Shown here: positions 12,690 to 25,745 of the stretch, one piece after another
How positions within the stretch are numbered: the stretch's first letter is position 1
Layout of the letters: every line of letters starts with the position of its first letter
NCBI GenBank assembly: GCA_964019055.1
Contig: OZ025206.1
Coordinates: forward strand, 1,551,001-1,615,000
Length of the DNA stretch: 64,000 bases
Reading direction: 5' to 3'
Source: Anthopleura xanthogrammica
Taxonomy: Eukaryota > Cnidaria > Anthozoa > Actiniaria > Actiniidae
Program-made: the position numbers and the translations under genes
The notes under the pieces: model-generated
Databases searched by the model: none
What the model saw: only the letters and a program-made list of their open reading frames with translations
Told to the model about the DNA's origin: nothing

Positions 12690-12955
12690 CTTTGAGTGAG
12701 TGTAATGATAAAGAAAACTATTCTAAACATATGCTTGGCCTTTGTTTTTGCTCTTTGAATTTCGAGAGTTTCCCAACCTAGAGCTTTCAGCCGGAGCTTC
12801 TTGGTGGGGAGTTTCATTACTGATATGTGTAATTATTCTTGCAACTCTATTTTGTAATTTCTGCAGGCGTTTAGAAAGACCTTCACCAAGGGTGTCCCAT
12901 ACCTCACTACAATAACTAAAGTGGGGTTGGCCTATGGCATTATGTATGGCCTTTC
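12690..12955 (-). pseudogene. Decayed non-LTR retrotransposon, reverse transcriptase C-terminal fragment
   Basis: On the minus strand a stretch reads AIHNAIGQPHFSYCSEVWDT, then a segment ending LQKLQNRVARIIT, followed after a frameshift by LRLKALGWETLEIQRAKTK. This is the typical end of LINE-type reverse transcriptases, with the HFxYCSxVW and LQKLQNRxARII motifs. The catalytic domain is absent and the frame is broken, so it is a dead 5'-truncated or eroded copy. The family is inferred from motif recall; CR1/L2-like or RTE-like clades are possible. Confidence 0.8.
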
Positions 12956-15351
12956 TCTACGCATATAGAGACTGTGAGATTCAAGGGAATGTGATGGGGA
13001 TGAACAATGAAAATGTAAATATTTTGATAAACGAAGATCCTTTTTCAGGGGATCGGAAACAACACATAAACAGAATGTTTCATTCTATAAGTGGACATGA
13101 TAGATGCTGCAGCATGGTCTAACCCTTCCACAGTTTTTCTTTTCCTGTATAGAAGACTCAAAAATAGCTGATATGCTCTTTTACAGTTTCCAATTTGGTC
13201 CATTCGTTTCTGAAAAGGTGAAAAAAGGTGAAAAAATGAAAAGGTGTGGAAATGAATTAGGACCAAAATGTTCGTCAATAAAAGCATTTCTTGTACTAAT
13301 ATTCTATAAATAAGTTTTATATGATAATGTAACTCACATGTAATACCGCAAAACTAAACGTTATGTAACGATGTTATTATAAAACCCAAGCGGGCGTTCG
13401 GTACGTTCTACTGACTGTCGTGAACAATGATGTCACTGCAGGTTTGGTCACGTTTCACGCAACTGCATGTTTAATATTCACGTACAACTTATGGCGATCC
13501 GAATTCCCGACACGTGGGATAAATCCAAAATTCCATGCACAACAAACAAACAAACAAACAAGAGAAAGAACGAGTGAACTAACAAACCAAACGAACTACC
13601 AAAAAACCTGTCGAAAACAAAACTAATTTGAATAACAAAAAAAGGCAAAGAAAAAGAAAAGGAAAACACGCGCGCAAGCACAAGAAAACACGAATTAAAA
13701 ATAAGAGAAACACAGCAAAATACTAAAAAAAAGACAAGACAAGACATACCATAATTAAACCAAACAAAAAAAATATAGATATACACCAACAAAACGAACA
13801 GCAAATGTACATAACATGTAATCTAACAAGCACATGATAAACATCCAAAGCGTTGTTTTCAACACATGAAAACATATCACACTCTAGTATTGATGCTGTT
13901 TTTGGCGCGAAACACGTGGTGTTTGCTACAAAAAACAAAAGTGCATAAAAGTAACTGGCCTGAAACTCTCAATAGTTCTCAAAATGACCCAAGTGCTTTT
14001 GTTTTCGAAGTAGCTCTCCAATATACTCTTAATTCTGCACGAAAAATGTTTTCCCATGTTTATTTTTTTGAGTTAATCTCTCCGTAAAGACTTTTTTTTA
14101 AACTTAATATGTTAAGAAATTTCAGGAGACGAAATTGGAGGCTGAAAAGCTACTACTGTGTGCTAAATGATTTTGTCGTGCCGCCTATATATTTTATGGT
14201 TAAACAATAAGTTTTTCAATCCGTTTTTGATTTGATTTCCTTCTAAGACTATTGCCATATTTATCCAAAACAATTTGAACCGCAGTATATATTTGGTATT
14301 AATTCCTCAGGCTACTTGTTTCATTTTTTTATTAAATATAAATAGACAACTAAACACTTACCGCTCTGAAATAAGAAAATATTGTTCTCAACTGAGCAAA
14401 AAGTTCCAATTGTTTGCTCCTTGCAGTGAGTCAATCAGTCAAAGAATTTTCTAGTTTTGATGACCTGCTTCAAATTGTGCTCAGAGCAGAACTAAAGCAG
14501 GTCGTTCTTCTAGTTTGCTCTATGCCACGAGACGCTTCAGATCAAAAATGTAAATATTGGAATTCTTGGATAGGAATAGGTGGGAAAACGGAGGGTAGAT
14601 TTTTCAACTATAGCTTTGATTAAAATTAAACAGTCTTTTTCTAACAAGCTCTTGAATGAAGAAGAAACAAATTCGAAGGATTCTAGAGATTTAACGTCAT
14701 TTCAAGACACGAACAAGAAAAATTAGTCAAACATGTCCTGAAATATTTTCCTTAATATCTTAATTAATTTCTATCGCAAAAAAATAAATATTTGATCCTA
14801 AATTATCGGAGAAATAAAACTACAAGAGCTCTTTATGTGTTCCGCGTTTGAATCTCAAGAAGACGCAATATTTTATTTGTTTTTTTATTTTGGCTCTTAA
14901 TTTTAATTTCAGTTTTACCTTGAAAGTGTAGATATTGTGGTTTAGATATTTTCGGTCTGTGGGGTAATGGTTTGAAGTATCTGTTTAATATTTTAATATT
15001 GGGAAAAGTTTCATTAACCTAAGGCCCTAAGCAACAATTTCCCTCGAACTCCAAACACCTGCAAAAATCGCTGGGGTTTGATTGACGTTTATTGTCGACA
15101 AAAAAACACTTTTGATTGGTCAGTAGGATTCATGGAAGCCAAATAGATGCCAGTCACGCAACGCTCATTAGAATCGAAGGTCACATCGAGTGAACGATTC
15201 AATGCTTGGGGAACTGAACCATATCTACACAACACGAAATCTCTATGACCATTAGACATTAGACCGGAATCGAGAATTTTAGGGTCGTGTTAAATGGCTA
15301 TGTAGGTTGATCAAATGCTAGGAAAATCCTCGATTGTTTAAGATCCAACTT

Positions 15352-18300
15352 ATGGAAGACCCGATTTTGTGGGAGGCTTGTGTTCCTGATTCCCTACAAT
15401 CTGGAACAACCTTCACAAAATGGGATGAGGTAAGCTTACATTCAGATCATTTACAACATCACAACACTATTTTATCTCGCTACAATCTATCTGGAGCATT
15501 ATGAATACAAAGTTTTGGAGCTAGACTTTCTTGATGCGTTATTTTAGTCATGATTTTAAGAGTTGAATGAAGCTTTGCGTACAGTGAAGAGAGGATTTTG
15601 GAAGATTTCTTTGACATTACCAAGTAGCTCATTTTAACGTTTTAGACTACCCAAACCGTCTCTAAGATATTAAGAGATGTTCGTTGTTTTATTAAATATA
15701 CTTAATGCTTATTTTTACGCTCTTGTAGGAATCTCTTTCCCCACCCAACACCTTTCGAGTCGACCAACATGGCTTCTTCCTTTTCTGGCGAGCTGAAGAC
15801 GAAAAGGTATAGATCTATATATATACACAAAATGTCTTAACAGATCAAACAGAGAATTGCTTTTAGTATTTTGCCTCCAAGGCTACTATCTCGCTTTAGT
15901 GAGTCCTAAATGGCTCAAAATCATTAATTTTTGTAAATATTTTTTTTTGATTTTAGGAGAGCAATTGTATTGAGCTTAGCTTGGTTAGTGAGGTTAGACC
16001 GGGCACTATACCTAAGGTAAAGACCTACCTACATTATTATTCTTGTGTACTCTCAGTCAGTAAATACTAAGTATCATTACAAATATACGGTATTCTTCTT
16101 GGCCAACCTAGAAATAAATAATTCAATCAACAATAAAATATTTTTTTTAATAGAAAATTTCGCTTTCTAGAAGTTCGGAAATTCAAATTCAGTTCAAAAT
16201 AATTTTCATTATTTTGTTGGATTTAATCAAATGAATAAACATGTTATAAAAAACGAAAACACGTTCAGAAATCAAATAGTATTATTCCACAGCCCTCGGA
16301 TTTGAGGATTAGAATTCAATTTTACCAGCATATTTTAATTTCAGCGATATCCTCCTTGTATATTGTATGAATTTCTTTTATATACAATATCATTCATCCA
16401 TACACAAGATGTTTTCTATATCAGGATTAAAAAAAAATAATACAAGGACTAATGATCGTTGACGAATGATTCAAATTAATTACCTAAAGAACAACTATTA
16501 AAGAAAAGACTAAAGATTTCGACCTTGAAGCAAAGAGAAAGGTAGATCATTGCCAGGAATAGGACATGAAAGTAATATTTTGAAGCGCTGCTTTTGTACC
16601 AGTGATGTTTACCTTTGAGTGATCAAAATGCAAGCGTGGAACGTTGAAGCGCTCCCTATTCGGCGAATCAGCTTTTTTATTTTTGGTATCAATTAACATT
16701 ATCTCATTTCTATAATCAGTAAATTACTTGTGTCAGTATTCAATGTAGTGTATTAATGATTTATAAGATCGTAATTTCAGTAGGTTTTGAAATGAATAGA
16801 AAAAAAAATCGGTCTGTTTATCTCTGTGTGTTGACACAATTCCCGGATCGCTGAAATGTTGTTAATGGGATTCACTCTCATCCTCATTTAGTCAAGAATC
16901 TTGAATAAAAAGCTTTAAAGCCCAGGGATCTTACTTATCCTCAGCATACCAACTGTTTTTAATTGAAAGCGGTATTAAAATTTTTATTATTCAATTAGAC
17001 AACGAGTTATACACTCGTGTGCTTTTCAAAAGCCTTTATGTTGTCGATGACGTAAGCCCTGTGGTGCTGATGGAATGCTAAAAGACAAACTTCTCCAAAA
17101 TATAAACTGGTTCTTGGAAAAAAAAAATCAAAATTCTTAAAGAGAAATATGCTGAGAAAACTCCATTCTCTTAATTTTCATTTCTCAAATATAAAAATGT
17201 ATTATAACTTAACATTATTAATTATTGCATTGATAATACTCATGTTATAAATTCTTAAGATCATGCAGTTGAACATAGAATGAGTTTTAAAAACATTAAA
17301 ATTGACTCCTTCAGCAATCTAAGTCCATCAGCTTTTAAGATTTTAGTCTGGAAATTTTTTTTGTTTGGTTAAAGATTTTAGATAGAAAATTCTTTAAGAC
17401 AACAGATGATTGTTTTGGGTTTTGACAGATGTCTATCTAACTCGTAACATCAAACAACTTATGGAACAAATATTGTACTGGGGTGAACTTTGTGTCATCT
17501 CTTGTTTTGCTTTTGTTTTATAGTCAAGACAAGGAAATAATTGCTGCACCAATGAGCAACGCATTTGCTCAAAATCTTTCAATTATAGTGCTGACAGCTA
17601 AAAAAGCTTAAATTATTTTATTCCTGGTCATTTTTCGAATTCATTATGAACTGTACGTATGTGCCACAATTTTCCAGCAGACATACGAGTATAGGTCAAA
17701 AGTTCATTTTCAAATCTGGATTTTATTCGATTATTTGCTTTTCAAAACAAAGTCTTCACAAGGTTATATTTTGAATTGTTGCTATGGAAATTATAGTGAT
17801 TTACCAAAATTTTGATAAAAGAGTTCTTAAAAGAATCAATGATTTGAAATCGTCTGTAAGAATATAGTTTATAAAATGACCAAACTTAGACATACAAAAA
17901 AAAAAAAATATGTGGGCGGACAAGACCCTGAGCACATTATAGATTCAAGTACTTGTGTCAGCGAAAATATCAATTGAAAATTTGTTCAAGTTAATGTTCT
18001 CATAAAACATATGGTATATCATTAATGTATTTTCCTAGTTCTGGTTTGTAATGGAATGAATGCTTAATAAAAAATCTCAATTTTTTCTTATTTATCAAAA
18101 ATTGAATGTCAACTTTTATAAAATTGTATGTCCTTGATTGATTTTTGTTTTCGATTTTTCATGTTATGCAACTAGTTTGCTACTAAGTTATTCCAGTGCC
18201 ATGGCCTCAGGGATTGTTATTGACTCAGAAAATATTAATATTTAGTTGTAAAATATGATTGTCGAATGCTAGTTCTTGCTTTACTGTCAAGATATGAAAA

Positions 18301-20615
18301 TATCCTTCACAATCCACCCAACTATAATATTGAATAAAGTGTAATTCATTTAATTACGAGCCACTGTCTTGAGACACTGTGGAGATATTTTGTTTGCATA
18401 AATTCTTAACTAGATCACCACATAGAAGTAAGATAGGAGTAGTTTTCCTAAATATATAATTCATGAAAAAGCGATAGATTTGCATTGACCTTTAATTCAA
18501 AATTGTTGTTTTATTTATTTTTTCATGCATGGTTTTTAGTGCATTTATTCCTTTTTCTTTGAGATGAAAATTTTAAAATTAATTTTTCTTTATTTACTTT
18601 TGTAAAATATTTGAAATGTCATGTTTATACATGTAGTGACATATTTCTTTAACTTCAAAGAACAGTTTACTTATAATTATAAAATCTTTATAAGATATTA
18701 CAATGTCTTATAGTATGAAGGTTGGCACATTGTAGAACTTCTTTTAAAATGGTATTATCAATAATTGAGGTAATCCTCTAATTGATGAAGAATTTCAAAA
18801 TCAAGTTATCTTATAGGATGAAGATTTCATGTAAGAGCTTAGCTGTCATCCCCGGCCTATCACCTGACAAATATTTTACAAAGCTGTTATGAAATGCACC
18901 ACTCATGTCTATATACCATAATATAAGTACTCTGAAAGTTGCAGAGAAATAATCAAGAACTTAGAGAATTACATATTTGTACATCCACCTAAATTTTGAT
19001 TAAATTAACTTCGTCGTTTTTAGTCATTTTGACGAGGTGATGAATAATGGTCAATGTGGAGTGTTAAGAGAATGTGAGATTTGTGTAATTATTAAAAGTG
19101 CAAGACTACAATTTAATGAGGCTCATAAAACTTGTTACTGTCCAGAAAGTCATGACTCTGGCACTGAAATTTAATGAAAATATGAGACAGATGCCTTAAA
19201 TTTAACAACATTTTTGTTAGACACAAAGTGTCATGTTTCTATAACTTCCTGTCAAGATGGTCAGAAAGACAACCCAGCAAAATGAGAGACAATAATTAGA
19301 AAGCTCTGAAAAACTTGTATTTTTTGTGTTCTCAGGATTTGAAGCTGAGAGAAAGTCTGCAAAAGATTGGCCATGATCCACTTGAAGACAGGATGTTTAC
19401 AGTTGTCTATAACAGCAGTCTCGTTGATGTCTCTTATTTACATCTGTGCGCATCAAATGCCAAAACTGCTAGCGTAAGTAATGGGCCACTTGCTGGGGCT
19501 TTCAGGGTTAGTTTTATGATAAGATTGGATCTAAGAATTAATTATTAACAGTTTTCTTACACATTTATGTACCTTTTTTATCATTTCCATCATTTTTTAT
19601 TTTGATGATGATGAGGAGGAGGAGGAGGATGTTAGCACTACCTAAAGTCTCAGTGCTTTACAAGATATATAGAGAAAAATAATGAATTTTAAAAAAAAAG
19701 AAAAAAAGTATTTGTGTGTACGAGAAAGAGATTTTGTAATTTTCTCCTAGCTCAAATTCATATTAATAACTTGCAGGGACAGATGAAGGATTCAGGGTCC
19801 CCTATACTTTTTATGTGAAGCATGAATGGTTGATTTATTTTTCCTTGAAACATTTTAAGTTTTACTACGATTCTCAATATTCTGTGAACTTAGTAGTTGC
19901 TAGTTGCCTGTTCACTGCCACCAGTCAAATATCTAAAAGTTACTGACTGATTAATCTTAAATTGACGGAAGCAAAAAACCAATTTCACAACAAGCCGTTG
20001 AAATGTCTGAGTTCGCAGAATATTGAGAATCGCAGTAAATAACCTTTTTACGTCCACATGAAAGCAAATTTTGAGTGAACAGGAAATAGATTTTTGATGT
20101 AATTATCCATGATGCATGAAAACACCAAATATTTTTAAGTTTCATATTTTCACAAAGGGTTATAAGAGACCTTGAGAATTTTGTTCAGGGAGGGGTGCAG
20201 AGTTGTAATGTAGGGGCACCTACCAGCAAAAAAAAGCCACCCCCCCCAAAAAAACCCAGATCAAACCTTGAATTGGATATCTCCCCCTGATTTGATCATG
20301 GTTATTCTTGATATTTTCTTTTTTCTTTCCCATTTACTCTCCTATTGTTCCCATTTATTTTCTAATTCCCATTTTTTAGAAAAAAGATCTTGTACTTACT
20401 GGTACATGCCAACATATTTTCTTTTCTTTTCTCTCCTTGAAAATTAATCTCTCTTAGTTGTTGACTACTAGTATTAACAAGTTTGTAACACATTTGAGTT
20501 TACAATTATGTTGATTATTTTTTTTAACGATTTAGGAATGGATCGATGGATTGTTGCCTTTGATAAATGATTATAGGATTAACAACAGCAACATCATGAC
20601 GCAGCTCTTTCGACA
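15352..20615 (+). CDS. PLCB4-like: PLC-beta exons 1-5: PH domain
   Basis: Exons 15352-15429, 15729-15806, 15957-16016, 19336-19473 and 20536-20615 code for residues 1-145, the N-terminal PH domain. Recognisable strings are [34 protein letters not shown] and [20 protein letters not shown]. The first four introns are all phase 0 and the fifth is phase 2. Intron 3 (about 3.3 kb) and intron 4 (about 1 kb) are AT-rich and hold no exon that I can see. Confidence 0.93.
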
Positions 20616-23600
20616 GTAAGCTCTTTATTCTGTTGCTTTATTTTGCAATTGTTTGCTTTCGCCGTCATTTGTAATTAAACTTTTTTACAATCTGCAATTC
20701 ATGAATGATCGTCTATGAATATCTATGAATATTTAATCCCATATACTTTCAACTACTTTAAAATTACTTTAATAGAAAAATACGAACTTATATAGTACAG
20801 TATTACATAGATCGTATCCTCACAATCTAAATATTCCAGCACATATTCCAGCATGTGTTTACAAGTTTATGTTTCCTTTGCATTATTGAGTCAGGCTATC
20901 GAAATTGTAACACCTTGAAGATCGATACTTAGTCTGAAATTTCAGTGATGAAGAAATAATTGAGACATGTATGCATGGTCGATGAAACAATTTCATGCGT
21001 GTGTTTATGAGTGTATATTTTCTTTGCAACATTGAATCCATTGAATCCATCGAATTGTAACTCCTTGAAGATGGATAGTTACCGGTAGTCTGAAAGCTCA
21101 GTGAAATAAAACATGTAAACTTGGTTAATGAAACAATTTTCTTTATGAACACTGATACAACCTCAAACCAATATTAGACCAATAACAATCAATCAATCAA
21201 TCAATCATTAAGTTTCTGTATTTTAGTTAGAATATCATTTTTACATTAAACTTATCTTAGTTTTTAAAATTAATTTTAAACAAATACTCAATAGTTACTA
21301 TCATTTCTGTCTAATTTTCTTCTAGATATATCAAGGCTGGCATCCTTACAAGTACGCCTGGGAAAATATCAGTTAAGGGGTAAGACAATTTCCTATCTTG
21401 ATAATGATCTCTAGTCTGTTTCCGGTATATCTACAGACGGCCGATATAATTAATTGATAACTAGTATGTTCTATATTTGAGCCAGTTTTTAGTATTTTAT
21501 GTGTTTTTCTTGATGTTGATTGAGTAATATCAATATTTGAGTGAACATGATAGTGCTTGTGTTGGTTGTCATCGATCATATTGATGGGAATATTATTGTA
21601 TAGATTAACGTAATTCATATTGGTAAAAAATAAAATGTACTTATGCTAAGATATACAATAAATTGAAAGAAAATGAGGAAATGGGAACTATAACAAGAAA
21701 TGAAAAAAAAAATTGACAAAAAAGGATTAGAATAGGGGAATAGCAAATTAAAAAGAAAAATGAAAATGAGATCCACAATTTTTTTTGATAATTTTAATAA
21801 AAATGATAGCAAAAATTAAAAATGAAAACAAAAAAATGCAAAAAGAAAAATGCAAAAAGAAAAATGAATGACATAGAAAAATAGAAACGTAAAACATAAA
21901 ACTTTTAATTAAGAAAAGTATTTATTAAGTATTTTTCAGAATTATTAGACTTTTTAAAAAAAAAGTCGTATTATCATTTTATTTATTATATTAAATATCC
22001 TAATATTTATATTAATATTTATTACTCTTCATGCATGGTTTCTTTACCAGGATTTGCAAGTCTCTTAATGCTGGAAAACTTGAACAACAAGTTCTGCATG
22101 GATTACGAGATCTTGGGCTCTCCTCAGGAAAGGTCTGTGGATTTTTTACATACCTGTACATTTAAGTTGTCACTTCAAAGAATGGAGGGTATAGTATGTA
22201 GGTGCCTAACAGCAAAAGGTTAGGTGACCATGACAAGAGGTGACCATGGCAACTTCACCATGGGCCAACCTCGGCATCTGTCACACTTTATTCACATTGG
22301 AATTGTTTACACTTACCATACTGTATCTGATCCCAAGGGAAGGGAGTGTAGGGCCAGAGCAAGAAACACAAAAATGAATGGAACTGCTATGTCAAAGCAA
22401 ACCATTTGGCTGAGCAATAGCTAGTAAGCATGTGCAATTAAGAGCTATTATGTTCCATTAGTTCTGCTCCATTAACTTTGCTTATGAATAACCACATATA
22501 GTCCCCTTGCAGCACTTCGGAATGCAGCTCAATTTGAAGGAAAAACAATGGGTTCCAATTCTCAGGAGATTAAAATTCTTTTGCTTTGTCCTCCAAATTG
22601 AGTTGTTGTGCCTCTATGTTCATGTTGGGATAGATCTATGTAAGTTACAGAATACAGATAGAAAAACATCCTGGCTAATAATCTAATAATGGCACATTTT
22701 TTTGATTCACTTTGTTATTCATTGAGTATCTTTGTTTTTATTTTCCCCATTTCATTTCATTTCATTTTTCCCAGGCACTTATATTTTGCCATCCATTTTT
22801 TTTAAGAATGATGAAATGGACTGTGATGACATGACCTTTGAGAACTTTTACAAGCTCTACATGAAGGTCTGCCCTCGATTAGAGATTGACCAACTTTGTG
22901 TGAAGTGGTAAGGAAAGCTACATTGCTAATACATATTCCTTCATTCATCTTTTAATATAAGCAATAGCATAGGTTGTTACTGGGTTTGGGAAAATATATT
23001 TATAAAACAAGATAAGTGTAATAAATCTTGCTTTCTGATCGTTCAGGGAAGTGGGGTTTATGATATCACACAACAAGTGTGCTTGCTTTGCAGGCTTTCT
23101 ATTCCATCATTTTGGGAATTTAAGGGTATTGTAGTGGTAGTGAACTTGCCTCTCACCTCTCTTGGATCTTGGGTTCAATTCCTCCATGAACTCGGCATCA
23201 CATGAGAATAGAGTTTGTTAGGTGTCGGATCTCCCTTGATTTAAGAGGTTTTATCTGGGTTTCCCAATTTACCTCCCTCTGCAAAACCTAACCCTGGACA
23301 TGCCTAATTCCAATAGAAAAATTTCTTAGTTGCGCGAACGCTTTCAAAAATATCGCAGGCGCAGACATGATCATGATGATGACGTCATAAAAATGATTTT
23401 CGACTGTATTATAATTTCGATCTTCAATTTCGATAGAACATCAAGAAAGATGTTAACACGCCAAATTTCATGGGAATTGGTTAAAAAGCAACGGAGATAT
23501 GGCGTTTTGAATATATAATTTCCTAACGTTAAGCACCAAGCCGAAAATACAGTGATTTGTATGGGGAAATTATATATTCAAAACGCCATATCTCTGTTGC

Positions 23601-25630
23601 TTTTTAACCAATTCCCATGAAATTTGGCGTGTTAACGTCTTTCTTGATGTTCTATCGAAATTGAAGATCGAAAATTGTCAAAAGCAAAATAATTCTTTTC
23701 GTGACGTCACACTCCGGTATTCTATAGCGCACATGATCTTGCCCGAAAATGCCTCTTTTTCATGTCTGCACCTGTGATATTTTTGAAAGTGGTTGTGCAT
23801 CTTGAAAATGGTCTATTCAATGCGAGGTTGTTGATAATTGATTATCGATCATTTTTGTTTACTTAGGGGGGGAGGAAGAGCTCCTTATCTGACAGTCAAC
23901 CAGTTGGTAAAATTTCTAAATCAAGAACAAAGAGATCCTCGTCTTAATGAGATTCTTTATCCCTACTATGACAAGGAGAAAGCTCTAGCTCTCATCAGGA
24001 AGTATGAAAAGTCTTTAGACATGTTGCAAAGAGGTTAGTTGGGTCTTCATCTTGTCTTAATAACGTATATAATACATAGGTGGGTGTATTCTACTAATGA
24101 GGCCCTATTAGGGGGTACCCATGTCCTCCATCTGAATTTCACAATTGCATATGTCGCAATAATGGAAAGTTCTTGTATCATTGTCAGATTTTCATTGAGT
24201 AACCTCTTGTTTGTTGCTAGTTCATGGCTCTCATGTCACCCTTTCAAGGCCATGTTGCTTGTTGCCGGAATTTTCCCCTAACAGGGCCTCACTAATGCAC
24301 TACCTCTCACTTCTGTGGTCATGGGAAAAAACCCCACCTGGAAGTAGATCCAGGATTTTAAAAAGAGGTGACTGTTCCAGGGTACCTTGCACCAATACCA
24401 TAGGACACCCATACGGGATAATGGTGAAAAAAAATGGCGTCTTAAATTGGCGGAAATTAAATTTGAGAGCTTCAAGAAAACGGAATGAAAGTTTATCTGA
24501 ATAACTGTCACATATCTATGGTCTATGATGGAATGGAAACTTTTAAAGTTGTAGTGTAATGTTTAATGGATGGTCTTTTTTTTTACGTAATTCAGATCGT
24601 ATCAGTGTCAATGGTTTAACCAGATACCTGCTGAGTGAAGACACTTCTCTTTTAATGAAACATCGGCTAGATTTGTCGCAGGACATGAACCAGCCCCTAT
24701 CACACTACTTCATTAATTCTTCCCATAATACATACCTTATTGGTAAGCTTGTGTTAGTTATTTTTTAGTCAAATCTAATGAAGAAACAAGACCACAGTGT
24801 AAAAAATAACGTGTAATTAGTTTTCCTTCGCACCTTCCTCTCGCTAATGGAAGGAAATAATACACCAGTTTCGCATTCGATGCAAACCGCTGTTTTTGAA
24901 GACCACAGACTCATTTGTACAGGCTTAGCCTCGTTTATAAGCCAGCTATTCAAGCTTGCACGTTCTTTACATTACAGTTGGCTGTTGCTAATGATTCTCA
25001 AAAGTCAACTGTAATGTAAAGAATGTACAAGTTTAATAATACCAATGTTTTGAGATCCCTCGGACTTTTAAGGGTGTCTATGAATTGCTGACTTATAAAC
25101 GAGGCTAAGGCCCAGTTTAAACGTCGAATTTTACGTGTGAATCTAATGCAAATGAGCAAAACCTGTTGTTTGAATTCATTTGCATTAGATTCGGCACATG
25201 TGAAATCCTAAACTAGGCCTAAGCTTGAGCAAATGTGTCTGTGGTCTTGCATCGAAAGTTGTAGCTAACTGAAATAGCATCTTTGGAAAATGGTTTTTAA
25301 TTTTTGAGTGACAAAAATGTTTTTCATTTTTTGGTTACAGTAAGTCATTACTTATGGAGTGCTGTTGTTTTAATCTGTTTTCAGGTCGGCAATTTGGTGG
25401 CAAGTCTTCTGTGGAAATGTACAGGCAATGCTTGATTGCTGGTTGTAGGTAAGATGTTAAAACATAATTAAGTTATTATTATCCTTTTTTCATCATTATC
25501 ATCATTCATCATTGTCATCAAGACAATCATGTTTCATTGTAAAGTATCATTATGATTGTCATCATCAACAGCATTATGATCACCACCTACAACATCATCA
25601 TCAAATCATGTATCATGCAACAAATCATGT

Positions 25631-25697
<67 letters not shown>

Positions 25698-25711
25698 CCA
25701 TCATCACCATC

Positions 25712-25745
<34 letters not shown>

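Noticed and set aside
22741..22806. Upstream CCCAG acceptor for PLC-beta exon 8
   Set aside because: The extra 32 bases would shift the frame; the TTTAAG acceptor restores the family alignment and phase.
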